Below are positions 41,942-51,000 of a stretch of 64,000 bases of DNA, in pieces. The notes beneath the pieces are model-generated. The model did not search any database. It was not told where the DNA came from and saw nothing but the letters and a program-made list of their open reading frames with translations. Position 1 is the stretch's first letter, and each line of letters starts with the position of its first letter. The stretch comes from DASPWW01 sp963803425 (lineage in GTDB: Bacteria; Actinomycetota; Thermoleophilia; Solirubrobacterales; 70-9). The DNA lies in assembly GCA_963803425.1 (NCBI GenBank), contig CAWDMA010000001.1, forward strand, positions 1,922,001 to 1,986,000, written 5' to 3'. A program made the translations under genes and the position numbers.

Positions 41942-43789
41942 TCAGGCCCCCACCGGGGCGCGCGCGGCGGCGCTGTCGGCGTTCCCCTCGGCGAACGACT
42001 CCCCCAGGTAGGCGGCGACCACCGCGGGGTCGCGGGCGACCTCGTCCGGAGCGCCCTCGGCCAGCTTCACGCCGCCGTCGAGCACCGTGACGCGATCGCA
42101 CAGCTCGAGCAGGAAGGACATGTCGTGGTCGACGACGACCACCGTCGTGCCGAGCTCGCGGACGCGGCGGAGCAGGTCGCGGAGCACGCCCGCGTCCTTC
42201 GCCGTCAGCCCCGCCGCGGGCTCGTCGAGCAGCAGCACGTGGGGCCGGCATGCGATCGCCGTCACCACCCCGAGCAGCCGGAGCTGCCCGTGCGAGAGGG
42301 CCGGCACCGGCAGCCCCGCGAGCCCGGCCAGCCCGCACGCCGACAGCATCGCGCCGGAGGTGCGCGGGATCCGCTCGTTCAGGCCGGAGCGCTTTGCGGC
42401 CGCCTCGACGGCGAGCTCGCATGTCTCGCCGATCGTGAAGCTCGCGAACACCTGGGGCTCCTGGAACGTGCGGACCAGCCCCGCCCGCGCGATCCGATCC
42501 GCGCCTTTGCCGTCGAGCCGCTCCCCGCGGTAGGCGATCGTCCCCTCGGTCAGCGACAGGAACCCCGAGACGCAGTTCAGCAGGGTCGTCTTCCCGGAGC
42601 CGTTCGGCCCGATCACGCCGCGGATCTCGCCCCCGCCGATCGTCAGGTCCACCCCGTCGAGCGCCCGGTTCGCGCCGAACCATCGCTTCAGGCCGGACGC
42701 CTCGAGCACCGCCTCCCCCGCCGCGGCCGCGGCCGCCCCCCGCTTCACGGGCGCCGCCGGCATCGCCTGCACCGGTGAGGGGCCGGGCGGCGCCGGCTCG
42801 GTGCGGGGATCGCGATCGACCCAGGCCCGGATCGTCCCCAGCACCCCCTTGCGCAGGAACAGCATCGCCGCGACCAGGATCGCGCCGTAGATCAGCAGGC
42901 TGACGTTTGGGTCGTCGGAGCCGATCCACTCGGGCAGGAACTGGGCGATCCAGGCGCCGAGCGCCGGGCCGGCGAGCACCGCTATCCCGCCGACCATGAT
43001 CGCCAGGTAGATCGGGATGAACTGGAGCGCCGCGAACAGGTCGGGCGTCACCGCCTGCTGCTGGACCAGCAGCAGCGCCCCCGCGATCCCCACGATCACG
43101 GTGGTCAGCTCGAACAGAAGGAGCTGGTGCAGCAGCACGTTGAACCCGAGCGAGCGCGCCAGCCGCTCGTCGTCGCGGATCGCGCGCATCCGGGAGCCGA
43201 ACCGGGACCGCTTCACGAGCCAGTACAGGCCGATGGTCGCGAACAGGAAGGCGAGGAACAGGTAGTACTGGCTGGAGAGCTCGTCGAAGTGCAGCGGGCC
43301 GATGCTCCCGGGCGTCTCCAGCAACGTCAAGCCGGCGGTGCCCTCCGTGATCGACATGTTCGAGATCACCAGCACGATGAACTCCGTGAACGCGATCGTC
43401 ACGATCAGGAACGCGACGCCGGTCGTCCGCAGCGAGATCAGCGCGACCGGGAGCGCCACCAGGGCGGGAACGGCGGCCGCGAACGCGAGGCTGGGCCAGA
43501 ACCCGATCCCGAGATGGACGATCGTGACGCCCGAGGCATACGCCCCGACGCCCCACAGCCCCGCGTGGGCGAGCGTCGGCAGCCCGGCGAGGTTGACGAA
43601 CATCGCGACCGCGACCGCGACGATCGCCCACACCACCGCCAGGCTCGCGATCGAGACGAGCCCCGTGTCGGCGTCGGCGATCGTGTGCGGGGGCCACGTC
43701 GGGACCGCGAACAGCGAGATCAGGGCAAGCACGGCGAGCAGGCCCAGGTATGCGCGGCCCCTCGGCCCCTCCGTCAGCTCAGATCTCAA
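41942..43789 (-). CDS. ABC importer permease LivM fused to ATPase LivG
   Basis: This single 615-aa chain joins a LivM-type permease and a LivG-type ATPase. Residues 1-320 are the permease with about nine helices and the coupling motif RSRFGSRMRAIRDDERLARSLGFN. Residues from about 365 are the ATPase, with Walker A GPNGSGKT, signature LSHGQLRLLGV and Walker B VLLLDEPAAG. A Pro/Ala-rich linker (DPRTEPAPPGPSPVQ) connects them. The two are usually separate proteins. The gene overlaps the livH end by 11 bp. Confidence 0.92.
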   Translation of the reverse strand: MRSELTEGPRGRAYLGLLAVLALISLFAVPTWPPHTIADADTGLVSIASLAVVWAIVAVAVAMFVNLAGLPTLAHAGLWGVGAYASGVTIVHLGIGFWPSLAFAAAVPALVALPVALISLRTTGVAFLIVTIAFTEFIVLVISNMSITEGTAGLTLLETPGSIGPLHFDELSSQYYLFLAFLFATIGLYWLVKRSRFGSRMRAIRDDERLARSLGFNVLLHQLLLFELTTVIVGIAGALLLVQQQAVTPDLFAALQFIPIYLAIMVGGIAVLAGPALGAWIAQFLPEWIGSDDPNVSLLIYGAILVAAMLFLRKGVLGTIRAWVDRDPRTEPAPPGPSPVQAMPAAPVKRGAAAAAAGEAVLEASGLKRWFGANRALDGVDLTIGGGEIRGVIGPNGSGKTTLLNCVSGFLSLTEGTIAYRGERLDGKGADRIARAGLVRTFQEPQVFASFTIGETCELAVEAAAKRSGLNERIPRTSGAMLSACGLAGLAGLPVPALSHGQLRLLGVVTAIACRPHVLLLDEPAAGLTAKDAGVLRDLLRRVRELGTTVVVVDHDMSFLLELCDRVTVLDGGVKLAEGAPDEVARDPAVVAAYLGESFAEGNADSAAARAPVGA

Positions 43790-44642
43790 CTGTCCTCCGG
43801 AACAGCCCCTCCGGACGCCACGCGAGGATCCCGATCAGGAGCACGAACGCGTAGCCGTCCTGCCACTCGGGGCCGATGCCGTATGCCGACCCGTAGGTCT
43901 CGGCCAGCCCCAGCGCGAGCCCCACCACGACCGCGCCGGTGACGTTGCCGATCCCGCCGGCGAGCGCGACCGCGAGCCCCTTGATCAGGAACTGGCTGCC
44001 GGAGTACGGGGTGAACGGGAACAGGATCCCGATCAGCACCCCCGCGAGACCCGCGAGCGCGGAGCCGATCCAGAACGCCGCGGCGGTCGTCCAGGTCGGG
44101 TCCACGCCCATCAGCGCCGCCACGTCGCGATTCTCGGCAGTCGCCCGCATCCGCCTGCCGAGGCCGGTTCGCCTCAGGGTCCAGAACAGGCCGGCGACGA
44201 GCGGGATGCACAGGCCCAGGATCAGCAGCCGCGCGTCGGCGAGGATCACGCCGCCGAGGTCGATGCTGCCGGTGAGCGGCGCCGTGATCTGGCTCTGGTC
44301 CGGCCCCCATACCTCGACGATCAGCTGCTGGATCACTATCCCGAGGCCGACGGTGAGGATGAAGGTGGCGAGATGGTCCGACGCGAGTCGCCGGAACATC
44401 GACACGTACAGGACCGAGCCGAGCACCCCGACCGCGACCGGGGAGATCACCAGCGCCAACCACCACGGCACCCCGGCGCTGACCAACGCGTAGCCGATGA
44501 ACGTGCCCAGGATCAGGAACTGCCCCTGGGCGTAGTTCATGATCCGCGACACGCCGAACACGAGCGTCAGGCCGACGCCGACGAGCACGTAAACGGAGCC
44601 GATCGACAGCCCGTTGAACGTCTGCTGGAGAAACTCCGTCAT
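43779..44642 (-). CDS. livH: ABC importer permease LivH
   Basis: The 287-aa permease has about eight helices. MTEFLQQTFNGLSIGSVYVLVGVGLTLVFGVSRIMNYAQGQFLILG is the conserved N-terminus, and GRRMRATAENRDVAALMGVDPTWTTAAAFWIGSALAGLAGVL is the cytoplasmic loop. It works with the LivM part as the membrane channel. Its ribosome site and ATG lie inside the right arm of a strong hairpin, described separately. Confidence 0.94.
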   Translation of the reverse strand: MTEFLQQTFNGLSIGSVYVLVGVGLTLVFGVSRIMNYAQGQFLILGTFIGYALVSAGVPWWLALVISPVAVGVLGSVLYVSMFRRLASDHLATFILTVGLGIVIQQLIVEVWGPDQSQITAPLTGSIDLGGVILADARLLILGLCIPLVAGLFWTLRRTGLGRRMRATAENRDVAALMGVDPTWTTAAAFWIGSALAGLAGVLIGILFPFTPYSGSQFLIKGLAVALAGGIGNVTGAVVVGLALGLAETYGSAYGIGPEWQDGYAFVLLIGILAWRPEGLFRRTVEI

Positions 44643-44689
44643 GACCCTCTCGGGCGGAGCATCTCAGCTCCGCCGTCGAGGGTCATGAC
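44638..44689 (-). promoter_or_regulatory. Strong hairpin sequestering the livH ribosome site and start codon
   Basis: A 12-bp outer stem (GTCATGACCCTC with GAGGGTCATGAC) and an 8-bp inner stem (GGCGGAGC with GCTCCGCC) enclose a 6-nt loop, with a 3x3 internal loop between them. It fills the gap between livK and livH. The livH ATG at 44642 and its GAGGG lie in one arm. It could lower livH expression relative to livK. Confidence 0.75.
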
Positions 44690-44697
44690 GGGCTGCG

Positions 44698-45972
44698 TTA
44701 CTGGGCCTTGCACTCCCCGTTCGTGCACTTGTAGGTGTCGCTCGGCTCCACGCTGTCGGGATTCGGGAACCGGTACGCGGTGATCTCGCCGTTCTCGACC
44801 ACGTAGACGTTCGTCTCGCAGTTCAGCTCGTGCCGATCGCTCATCGTGCAGGTCCCGAACGGGCCGTCGTAGGACTGCCCGGCGAGGTTGTCCGCGATCT
44901 CGGTCGCGTCGGTCGTCGTCCCCGCGTCCGACATCGCCTGTCCGAGCATCCGGACCGCGTAGTACATGTCGACCGCGGCGCCGGGGTTGCCCGCCGGCTG
45001 CTTGTTCCCGAAGATCTCCTCGGGGTGGTAGTCGGGGATCGTCGCCTGTCGCGAGAACGTCGGAGCGAACTGCGGCAGGACGATCGTGATCTTGTCCGCG
45101 CCGGGGATCTTCAACGCCTGGTCCGGCGTCATCACGTCGTTCAGCGCGTACTGCGCGACGCCGAGCTGCGCGGCCTGCTGCAGAATCGCCGTCGCCTGCT
45201 CGGCGGTCTGCTCGGCGACCAGCAGGTCCGGCTTCTCCTGCTTGAACTTGGTCAGGATCGAGCTGAAGTCGGTCGTGTCGAGCGAGTACGTCTCGTTCCC
45301 GACCACGTCCAGCCCCTCGGCCTTCGCCGCCGCGTCGTACGCCGCCGCCGTACCCTGGCCCTGCTCGTCGTTCGGGGCCATGATCGCGACGCTCTTGATG
45401 TCCGGGTACAGAGCCTTGAGCTGCTTCATGTTCGTCCCGTACAGCTCCGCCAGGAACACCGTCGGCGAGAACAGCAGCGGGTTCTGGTCGGGCTTGTCGA
45501 TCAGCTCCTGCTGCAGGTCGAACGCCGGCGTGAACGTGATCACGTCGTTCTGCTTGAACACCTGGTACGACGGGATCGCCCCGAGGTCCGGCCCCAGCGC
45601 CGCGATCGCGCCGGAGTCGACGACCGCACGCGACGCGCTCACGATCTGGCTCGGGTCGCTGCGGTTGTCCTTGGTGACCGTCTTCATCTTGTAGGTCTTG
45701 TCGCCCGCTTTGACGCCGCCGTCCTTGTTGATCGCGTCGGCGGCGAGCTGAGCTCCCTGCTCCGCCGGCAGGCCGTAGATCTGCAGCGGCCCGGACAGCT
45801 CGGTGTTCGAGCCGAAGGTGACGGTGCCTTCGCCGCCACCGCTGTCGTCACCGCCCCCGCAACCGGCTGCGCCGATGATCGCCGCGGCGCACACGATCCC
45901 GACCACGGCCATTCCGGTCCGCCGCCGCGCCCTCCCGGCTGCGTTCGCGAAGCCACGCATTTCCCCGATCAT
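44698..45972 (-). CDS. Substrate-binding lipoprotein of the Liv-type ABC importer
   Basis: This is a 424-aa periplasmic-binding-type protein. The N-terminus has a basic region, a hydrophobic core (MAVVGIVCAAAIIGAAGC) and a lipidation-type Cys38 followed by a Gly/Asp-rich linker. VTFGSNTELSGPLQIYGLPAEQGAQLAADAINKDGG is the type 1 binding-protein signature (LivJ/AmiC class). Ligands of the class include branched-chain amino acids, amides, urea and aromatic acids. It starts ATG at 45972 inside an ATGA overlap with a 28-codon upstream frame. The binding specificity is unknown. Confidence 0.93.
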   Translation of the reverse strand: MIGEMRGFANAAGRARRRTGMAVVGIVCAAAIIGAAGCGGGDDSGGGEGTVTFGSNTELSGPLQIYGLPAEQGAQLAADAINKDGGVKAGDKTYKMKTVTKDNRSDPSQIVSASRAVVDSGAIAALGPDLGAIPSYQVFKQNDVITFTPAFDLQQELIDKPDQNPLLFSPTVFLAELYGTNMKQLKALYPDIKSVAIMAPNDEQGQGTAAAYDAAAKAEGLDVVGNETYSLDTTDFSSILTKFKQEKPDLLVAEQTAEQATAILQQAAQLGVAQYALNDVMTPDQALKIPGADKITIVLPQFAPTFSRQATIPDYHPEEIFGNKQPAGNPGAAVDMYYAVRMLGQAMSDAGTTTDATEIADNLAGQSYDGPFGTCTMSDRHELNCETNVYVVENGEITAYRFPNPDSVEPSDTYKCTNGECKAQ

Positions 45973-46055
45973 TTCCTCTCTCCTCCTCGTGCAGCGATCG
46001 AACGGGCATCGGCGGTCAGCACCCTTTCGCCCTGCGAAATATGGCTACTGACCAT
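45969..46055 (-). CDS. Possible 28-codon leader frame upstream of livK
   Basis: The frame reads MVSSHISQGERVLTADAR, then continues to GGERK and stops inside the livK start (ATGA). Its ATG follows TGGTAT by six bases, as in the RibBA-like gene, and the last codons contain the livK ribosome site (GGAGGAGAGAGGAA). It may be a leaderless leader peptide coupled to livK. Alternatively it is just the untranslated leader. No run of codons for a sensed amino acid is obvious. Confidence 0.4.
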   Translation of the reverse strand: MVSSHISQGERVLTADARSIAARGGERK

Positions 46056-46069
46056 TCAGATATACCACC
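46052..46069 (-). promoter_or_regulatory. Promoter element of the liv operon
   Basis: GGTGGTATATCTGAATGG on the minus strand is identical to the element at 40043-40060 except for one base. It includes the GTATATC core and the ATG of the leader frame. Confidence 0.6.
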
Positions 46070-46103
46070 TTACACACGGCTGCAGGGGCGTGTCAAGCAG
46101 GGC

Positions 46104-46138
46104 CCTGCCGCCCCCGGACGCGCGCCGGAGGCGGCAGG
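46104..46138 (-). terminator. Hairpin terminator after the methyltransferase
   Basis: CCTGCCGCC and GGCGGCAGG pair, with an inner CCGG/CCGG extension and a 7-base loop. It is six bases beyond the stop of the methyltransferase and precedes the liv promoter. Confidence 0.6.
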
Positions 46139-46144
46139 CACCGG

Positions 46145-47050
46145 CTACTCGGGACGCTCGGCGACCCAGACCAGCGAGCCGGGCTGGCCCGCGATCGCGT
46201 CGATCAGCGCCTCCGCGAACGGGTTCTCCTCGCTCGGGTCGGCCTCCGGGTTCCACACCGCGTGGGCCTCGGTCAGCGGCGGCTCGTGGCACTGCGATGG
46301 GATCAGCCCCGCGAACCGGAACGCCCGGACGTACTCGCCCACCGGGTGGCTGTACTCGACAACCTCGAAGCCCCTCCCCTCGGAGTCGAACACGGGCGCC
46401 CGCCATCCGAGGACGCCGGTCACGAACGGGTGCGGGGTGGAGATCGCGACCCGGCCGCCGGGCGCGAGCGCCCGCGCCATCTCGTTGACCGCCGGCTGGA
46501 TGTCGGGCAGGTGGCCGACCACCAGACCGCAGACGATCCCTTTGTAGCCCCCGTCCTCGACCGGAAGGTCGGTGACGGATCCGACGCGGAACTCCACGTC
46601 GGGAAGCTTCTCCTTCGCCTTCGAGAGCATCCCCTCGTTCGCGTCCACGCCGAGCACGTCGCGCCCCGCGTCGGCGAGGTACTTCGTATGACGGCCGGTG
46701 CCGCAGCCGGCGTCGAGCACCGGCCCGTCGGGAAGCTCGTCCATGATCTTGCGCATCACCGGGCCCTCGGTCCCCAGCACCGGGTCGGGATCGAGCTCGG
46801 TCGGGTGGTCGTAGGTCTCCGACCACGTCGTGTAGGCCTCGTTCGTGTCGGCGGGCATCAGCCCGCGCGGGTTGGAGAGGGGGGGCTCTCCGTACCCGGC
46901 GACGACCCCCTGCATCTCCCCGCGGCGGCGGGCGAGCCGGTCGTAGTGATGCTGCGTGGTCTCGCGGAGGATCGCCATCCCCTCGATCCCGAGCATGTAG
47001 TCGCCGAGGCGGAATTCGCGTGCGTCAGCGCTGGTGTCGGTCTGTGCCAT
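46145..47050 (-). CDS. Class I SAM-dependent methyltransferase
   Basis: The 301-aa protein has a Rossmann methyltransferase core: GPVLDAGCGTGRHTKYLADAG (motif I), VLGVDANEGMLSKAKEKLPDVEFRVGSVTDLP and ALAPGGRVAISTPHPF. A 90-residue N-terminal extension (GIEGMAILRETTQHHYDRLARRRGEMQGVV) is unusual and helical. It resembles UbiE/COG2226-type small-molecule methyltransferases. TGGAGGTAATCG precedes the ATG. A GTATATC element lies 56-68 bp upstream, as before other units of the island, so it may be part of the same regulon. Confidence 0.88.
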   Translation of the reverse strand: MAQTDTSADAREFRLGDYMLGIEGMAILRETTQHHYDRLARRRGEMQGVVAGYGEPPLSNPRGLMPADTNEAYTTWSETYDHPTELDPDPVLGTEGPVMRKIMDELPDGPVLDAGCGTGRHTKYLADAGRDVLGVDANEGMLSKAKEKLPDVEFRVGSVTDLPVEDGGYKGIVCGLVVGHLPDIQPAVNEMARALAPGGRVAISTPHPFVTGVLGWRAPVFDSEGRGFEVVEYSHPVGEYVRAFRFAGLIPSQCHEPPLTEAHAVWNPEADPSEENPFAEALIDAIAGQPGSLVWVAERPE

Positions 47051-47105
47051 CGATTACCTCCAGGCTCGTTTCCTCGTGGCGCCGGACATATATCTCCGGA
47101 GAAGC

Positions 47106-47118
47106 GTAGATATACCAC
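47106..47118 (-). promoter_or_regulatory. GTGGTATATCTAC element before the methyltransferase
   Basis: On the minus strand GTGGTATATCT repeats the core of the elements at 40043 and 46052. It lies 56-68 bp before the ATG of the methyltransferase. Confidence 0.5.
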
Positions 47119-47172
47119 AGACAACCCCGGCCACGGGTTTGCGCGAGGGCCGGCGGGGTAGGCGAGGCCGCA

Positions 47173-47208
47173 ATGAGGATCGGCGCACACGGGATCGGGA
47201 GGGACTGA
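47173..47208 (+). CDS. Possible 11-codon leader frame
   Basis: ATG AGG ATC GGC ... TGA encodes MRIGAHGIGRD and stops inside CTGA, which overlaps the presumed CTG start of the DUF1206 gene. It may be a coupling leader. Confidence 0.3.
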   Translation: MRIGAHGIGRD

Positions 47209-48035
47209 TCGCCGGCGAGGCCGGAAAGGCCGACCGCACCGCGCGGCGCGCGGCGCGCGCGCCCGCGGCGCGGTGGCTCGGGCGGGGGGGGCTGGTCGCG
47301 AAGGCCTTCCTGTTCGGGCTGATCGGGGTCGTCGCGATCGCGGTCGCGGTCGGGGAGCGCGGATCGGCGAGGGGCCGCGAGGGCGCGCTGAAGCTGCTCG
47401 CCGGCGAGTCGGTCGGCGAGGCGCTCCTGATCGCGGCCGGGATCGGGTTCGGCGCGTACGCGCTGTGGCGGCTCGCGGTAGCGATCGCCGGGCCGCCCGG
47501 CGAGACCGGGCTGAGCCGCCAGGCGGAGCGGATCGGCTCGCTGGTGCTGGTGTTCGTGTACGGCGGACTGTGCGCGTTCACCTTCAGCCTCGTGGACGAG
47601 TCGCGCGGCACGACCGGGGGGTCGAGCACCGACAGCACCACGGCGACCCTGCTCGACCAGGCGTTCGGGCGGACGCTCGTGATCGGGGTAGCCGCCGTGC
47701 TCGCCGGACTCGCCTTGTACGAGGGGTACAAGGCGGTCTCGAGGAGCTTCCTCGACGACCTGAAGCGGTCGGAGATGGGCCCGGCGGCGAAGCGCGCCGC
47801 CACCTGGACCGGAGTCGCCGGCCATGCCGCCCGCGCGGTCGTCTCCGGGCTCGCCGCAGCCTTCCTGTTGAAGGCGGCGATCGAGTACGACGCCGACGAG
47901 GCGATCGGCCTCGACGGAGCGCTGGAGAAGATCTCGGCTCAGGCGTACGGCCAGGTGCTGCTGCTGGTCGTCGCCATCGGCCTCTTCCTGTACGGCACCT
48001 ACCTGCTGTTCGAGGCTCGCTACCGGAAGATGTGA
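47205..48035 (+). CDS. DUF1206 membrane protein
   Basis: The protein is about 276 aa with six predicted transmembrane helices in three repeats of two. Each repeat starts with an R-x-G-(L/H)-xxK-A-type helix (WLGRGGLVAKAFLFGLIGVV, RQAERIGSLVLVFVYGGL, TGVAGHAARAVVSGLAAAF). This repeat layout is that of DUF1206. No ATG, GTG or TTG is in frame between 47084 and the first helix. The frame most likely starts with CTG at 47205, overlapping the stop of a mini-frame. A start far upstream (47084 or 47034) would overlap the divergent gene's leader. The function is unknown. Confidence 0.8.
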   Translation: MIAGEAGKADRTARRAARAPAARWLGRGGLVAKAFLFGLIGVVAIAVAVGERGSARGREGALKLLAGESVGEALLIAAGIGFGAYALWRLAVAIAGPPGETGLSRQAERIGSLVLVFVYGGLCAFTFSLVDESRGTTGGSSTDSTTATLLDQAFGRTLVIGVAAVLAGLALYEGYKAVSRSFLDDLKRSEMGPAAKRAATWTGVAGHAARAVVSGLAAAFLLKAAIEYDADEAIGLDGALEKISAQAYGQVLLLVVAIGLFLYGTYLLFEARYRKM

Positions 48036-48040
48036 GCGGG

Positions 48041-51000
48041 TCAGCCGGCCGGGGTGCGCTGGCGCGGCTCGCCGCCGCGCTCGGTGCCGGCGATCAGCTC
48101 GTCCGGCGAGGCGCCCTTCGGGATGAATCCCGACTTCATCCCGAAGTAGGCCGCCTGGGGGTGGTGGACGACGATCGCCACCGTCGACTGCTCCGGCATC
48201 ACGGCATGGCCGTCCGACAGCGTCATCCCGATCGCCTCCAGGTCGAGCAGCCGCCATACCTTCGCGTGCTCGGACTGGTCGGGGCACGCCGGGTAGCCCC
48301 ACGAGTAGCGCCGCCCCTGGTCGAGCGCGATCCCGAGCTCGCGGCGCACGTCCGAGTGCAGCCACTCGGCCAGCCCCTCGGCCGCCTGCACGCCGAGCCC
48401 GTGCACGAAGAGCTGCTCGGAGAACTCGCCGTCGCGCTCCAGCCGCTCGATCCGCTCCGTCACCTCGGGCCCGACGGTCACCCCCTGCAGCGCGACCACG
48501 TCGAGCTCGCCGGACGAGATCGGGCGGAAGAAGTCGGTGAGGCAGATCCGGTCGTGCCTGGGCTGGCGCGGGAAGACCAGCCGCTCCAGCTCGCGCTGCC
48601 GATCGTCGGGGTCGAACACGACCAGCTCGTTCCCGTCGGCCGCGCACGGGAAGTACCCGAGCCGGGCGCGCGGCTGCAGGTAGTCCTGCTCCGCCCACAT
48701 CCGCTCCAGCTTCGCCTGGAACCCCTCCTCGCCGTCGTGGCCCTCGACGATCCGGCGCCAGTCCTCGCCCTTCTGGCCGGCGCCGCCCCAGTGCAGCTTG
48801 AACAGCACGTGGCGGTCGAGGTAGGGGTACACCTCGTCGAGGTCGACCTCGACCTCCCGCGCCCCGAGGAACGGAGGGTCGGGGATCGGCACGTCCGTCG
48901 CCGCCGAGGAGCGCGCGGTGGCGTCGGTGGTGGGCGGCGCGTCGTCCTGATCGACCGGCTTGTCGCGCAGCCGCCGCGCCTGCTCGCGGACCCGTGCGAC
49001 GACCTCGGCGCGGCGCTCCGCGTCGACCAGCTCGTCCATCGTGTCGAGCCCGACGAACGCGTCCTTGCAGTAGAAGACGCCCGGCTCGTAGATCTCGTCG
49101 GAGTCCTTCCCGCCTGGGTACAGGATCCGGCTCCCGAAGTCGCGGTTGATCGCGGCGCCGCCGATCAGCACGGGGTACTCGAGTCCCCGGGAATGCAGCT
49201 CCTGCACGCACGCCGGCATCTGCTTCGAGGTGGAGACGAGCAGCGCCGACAGCCCGATCGCGTCGGCCTTCTCCTCGATCGCGGCGCTGATGATCGTCTC
49301 GATCGGGACCTGCTTGCCGAGGTCGACCACGGTGTACCCGTTGTTGGTGAGGATCGTGTTGACGAGCGACTTGCCGATGTCGTGGACGTCGCCGAACACG
49401 GTCGCGATCACGACCTTGCCCTTCGTGTGCCCCTCGATCCTCTCCAGGTAGTTCTCGAGCCGGGCGACGGCCCGCTTCATCACCTCGGCCGACTGCAGCA
49501 CGAACGGGAGGATCAGCTCGCCGGCGCCGAACTTGTCGCCGACCTCCTTCATCGCCGGGAGCAGCACGGTGTTCAGGGTGGGGACGGCGCCGATCTTCTC
49601 CACGGAGCGGTCGATCCAGTCCTCCACCCCGTCCTTCTTGCGGTGCAGGATCTGCCAGTGGAGCGCCTCCTCGGGCTCCATCCCCTCGGTCGGGTCGGCG
49701 GCGCCCTCGTCCTCCTCCTCCCCCTTCTCCTCGAAGTGGGCGATGAACCGCTCCAGCGCGTCCTCGCGGCGGTCGAACACGAGGTCGTCCGTGAGCTCGC
49801 GCTCGTTCGCGGGGATCTCGGCGTACGGGGTGATGTGGTTCGGGTTCACCATCGCGAGGTCGAGCCCGGCCTCGACGCAGTGGTGCAGGAACACCGAGTT
49901 GAGCGCCGCGCGGGCGGGCGGGGACACCCCGAAGGAGACGTTCGATACCCCCAGCGAGGTCTTCACCCCAGGGATCTCGGCCTTGATCCGCCTGATTCCC
50001 TCGATCGTTGCGACCGCGGAGGGCCGCCACTCCTCGTCCCCAGTGGTGAGCGTGAAGGTGAGCGCGTCGAAGATCAGCGCCTCGGGGTCGAGGCCGTGCT
50101 CGTCGCAGCACAGCTCATGGATCCGCCTCGCCACCTCGAGCTTGCGATCGCCGGTCTTCGCCATCCCCTGCTCGTCGATCGTCAGCGCGATCACGGCCGC
50201 GCCGTGCGCCTTCGCCAGCGGGACGACGCGGTCGAGCTTGTCGCGGCCCGCCTCCAGGTTGATCGAGTTGACGATCGGGCGCCCCGGGGTCCGCTCCAGG
50301 GCCGCCTCGATCACCTCGGGCTCGGTGGAGTCGATCTGGATCGGCGCCGGCTGGGTCAGCGACACCCGCTCCACCACCCTGCTCATCTGCTCGTCCTCGT
50401 CGGAGCGCTCGGTCAGCGCCACGCACAGGTCGAGCACGTGGGCGCCGCCGGTGACCTGGTCCTCGGCGACCTGGATCAGCCCGTCGTAGTCGTCGGCGAG
50501 CAGGAGCTCCTTCGCCTTCCGCGAGCCCTGCGAGTTGACCCGCTCCCCGACCAGGGTGGGGCGCGGCTCCTGGACCAGCGGGGTGGCGGTGATCATCGAG
50601 GAGACATGAATGCCGCCGGGGGAGGGGCGCTCGTCCGGGACTCGGCCGTCGACCCGCTCCCGGAGCGCGCGGATGTGTTCGGGGGTGGTCCCGCAGCACC
50701 CCCCGACGATCCCGACGCCATAGCGCTCCACGTACTCGCCGAGGGTCTCGGCCAACGGCCCCGGCTCCTCGGGGAAGATCGTCTCGCCGTCGGGGCCCTG
50801 ATGCGGGATCCCGGCGTTGGGGATGCAGTGCAGCGGCAGCGGCGATGACTCGCCCAGGTAGCGGATCGCGTCGCGCATGTCCTCGGGCCCGGTGGAGCAG
50901 TTCAGGCCGAGCACGTCGACGTCGAGCGCCACCAGCGTCGTCATCAGGGAGGGGACGTCGGTGCCGAGCAGCATCGTTCCCGACTCGCGCAGGATGAACA

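Noticed and set aside
47034..47204. Upstream start for the DUF1206 gene at 47034
   Set aside because: It would overlap the divergent methyltransferase start and encode a low-complexity Arg-rich stretch unlike the family.
47273..50848. A 1191-codon plus-strand frame opposite metH
   Set aside because: Antisense shadow; metH is unmistakable on the other strand.
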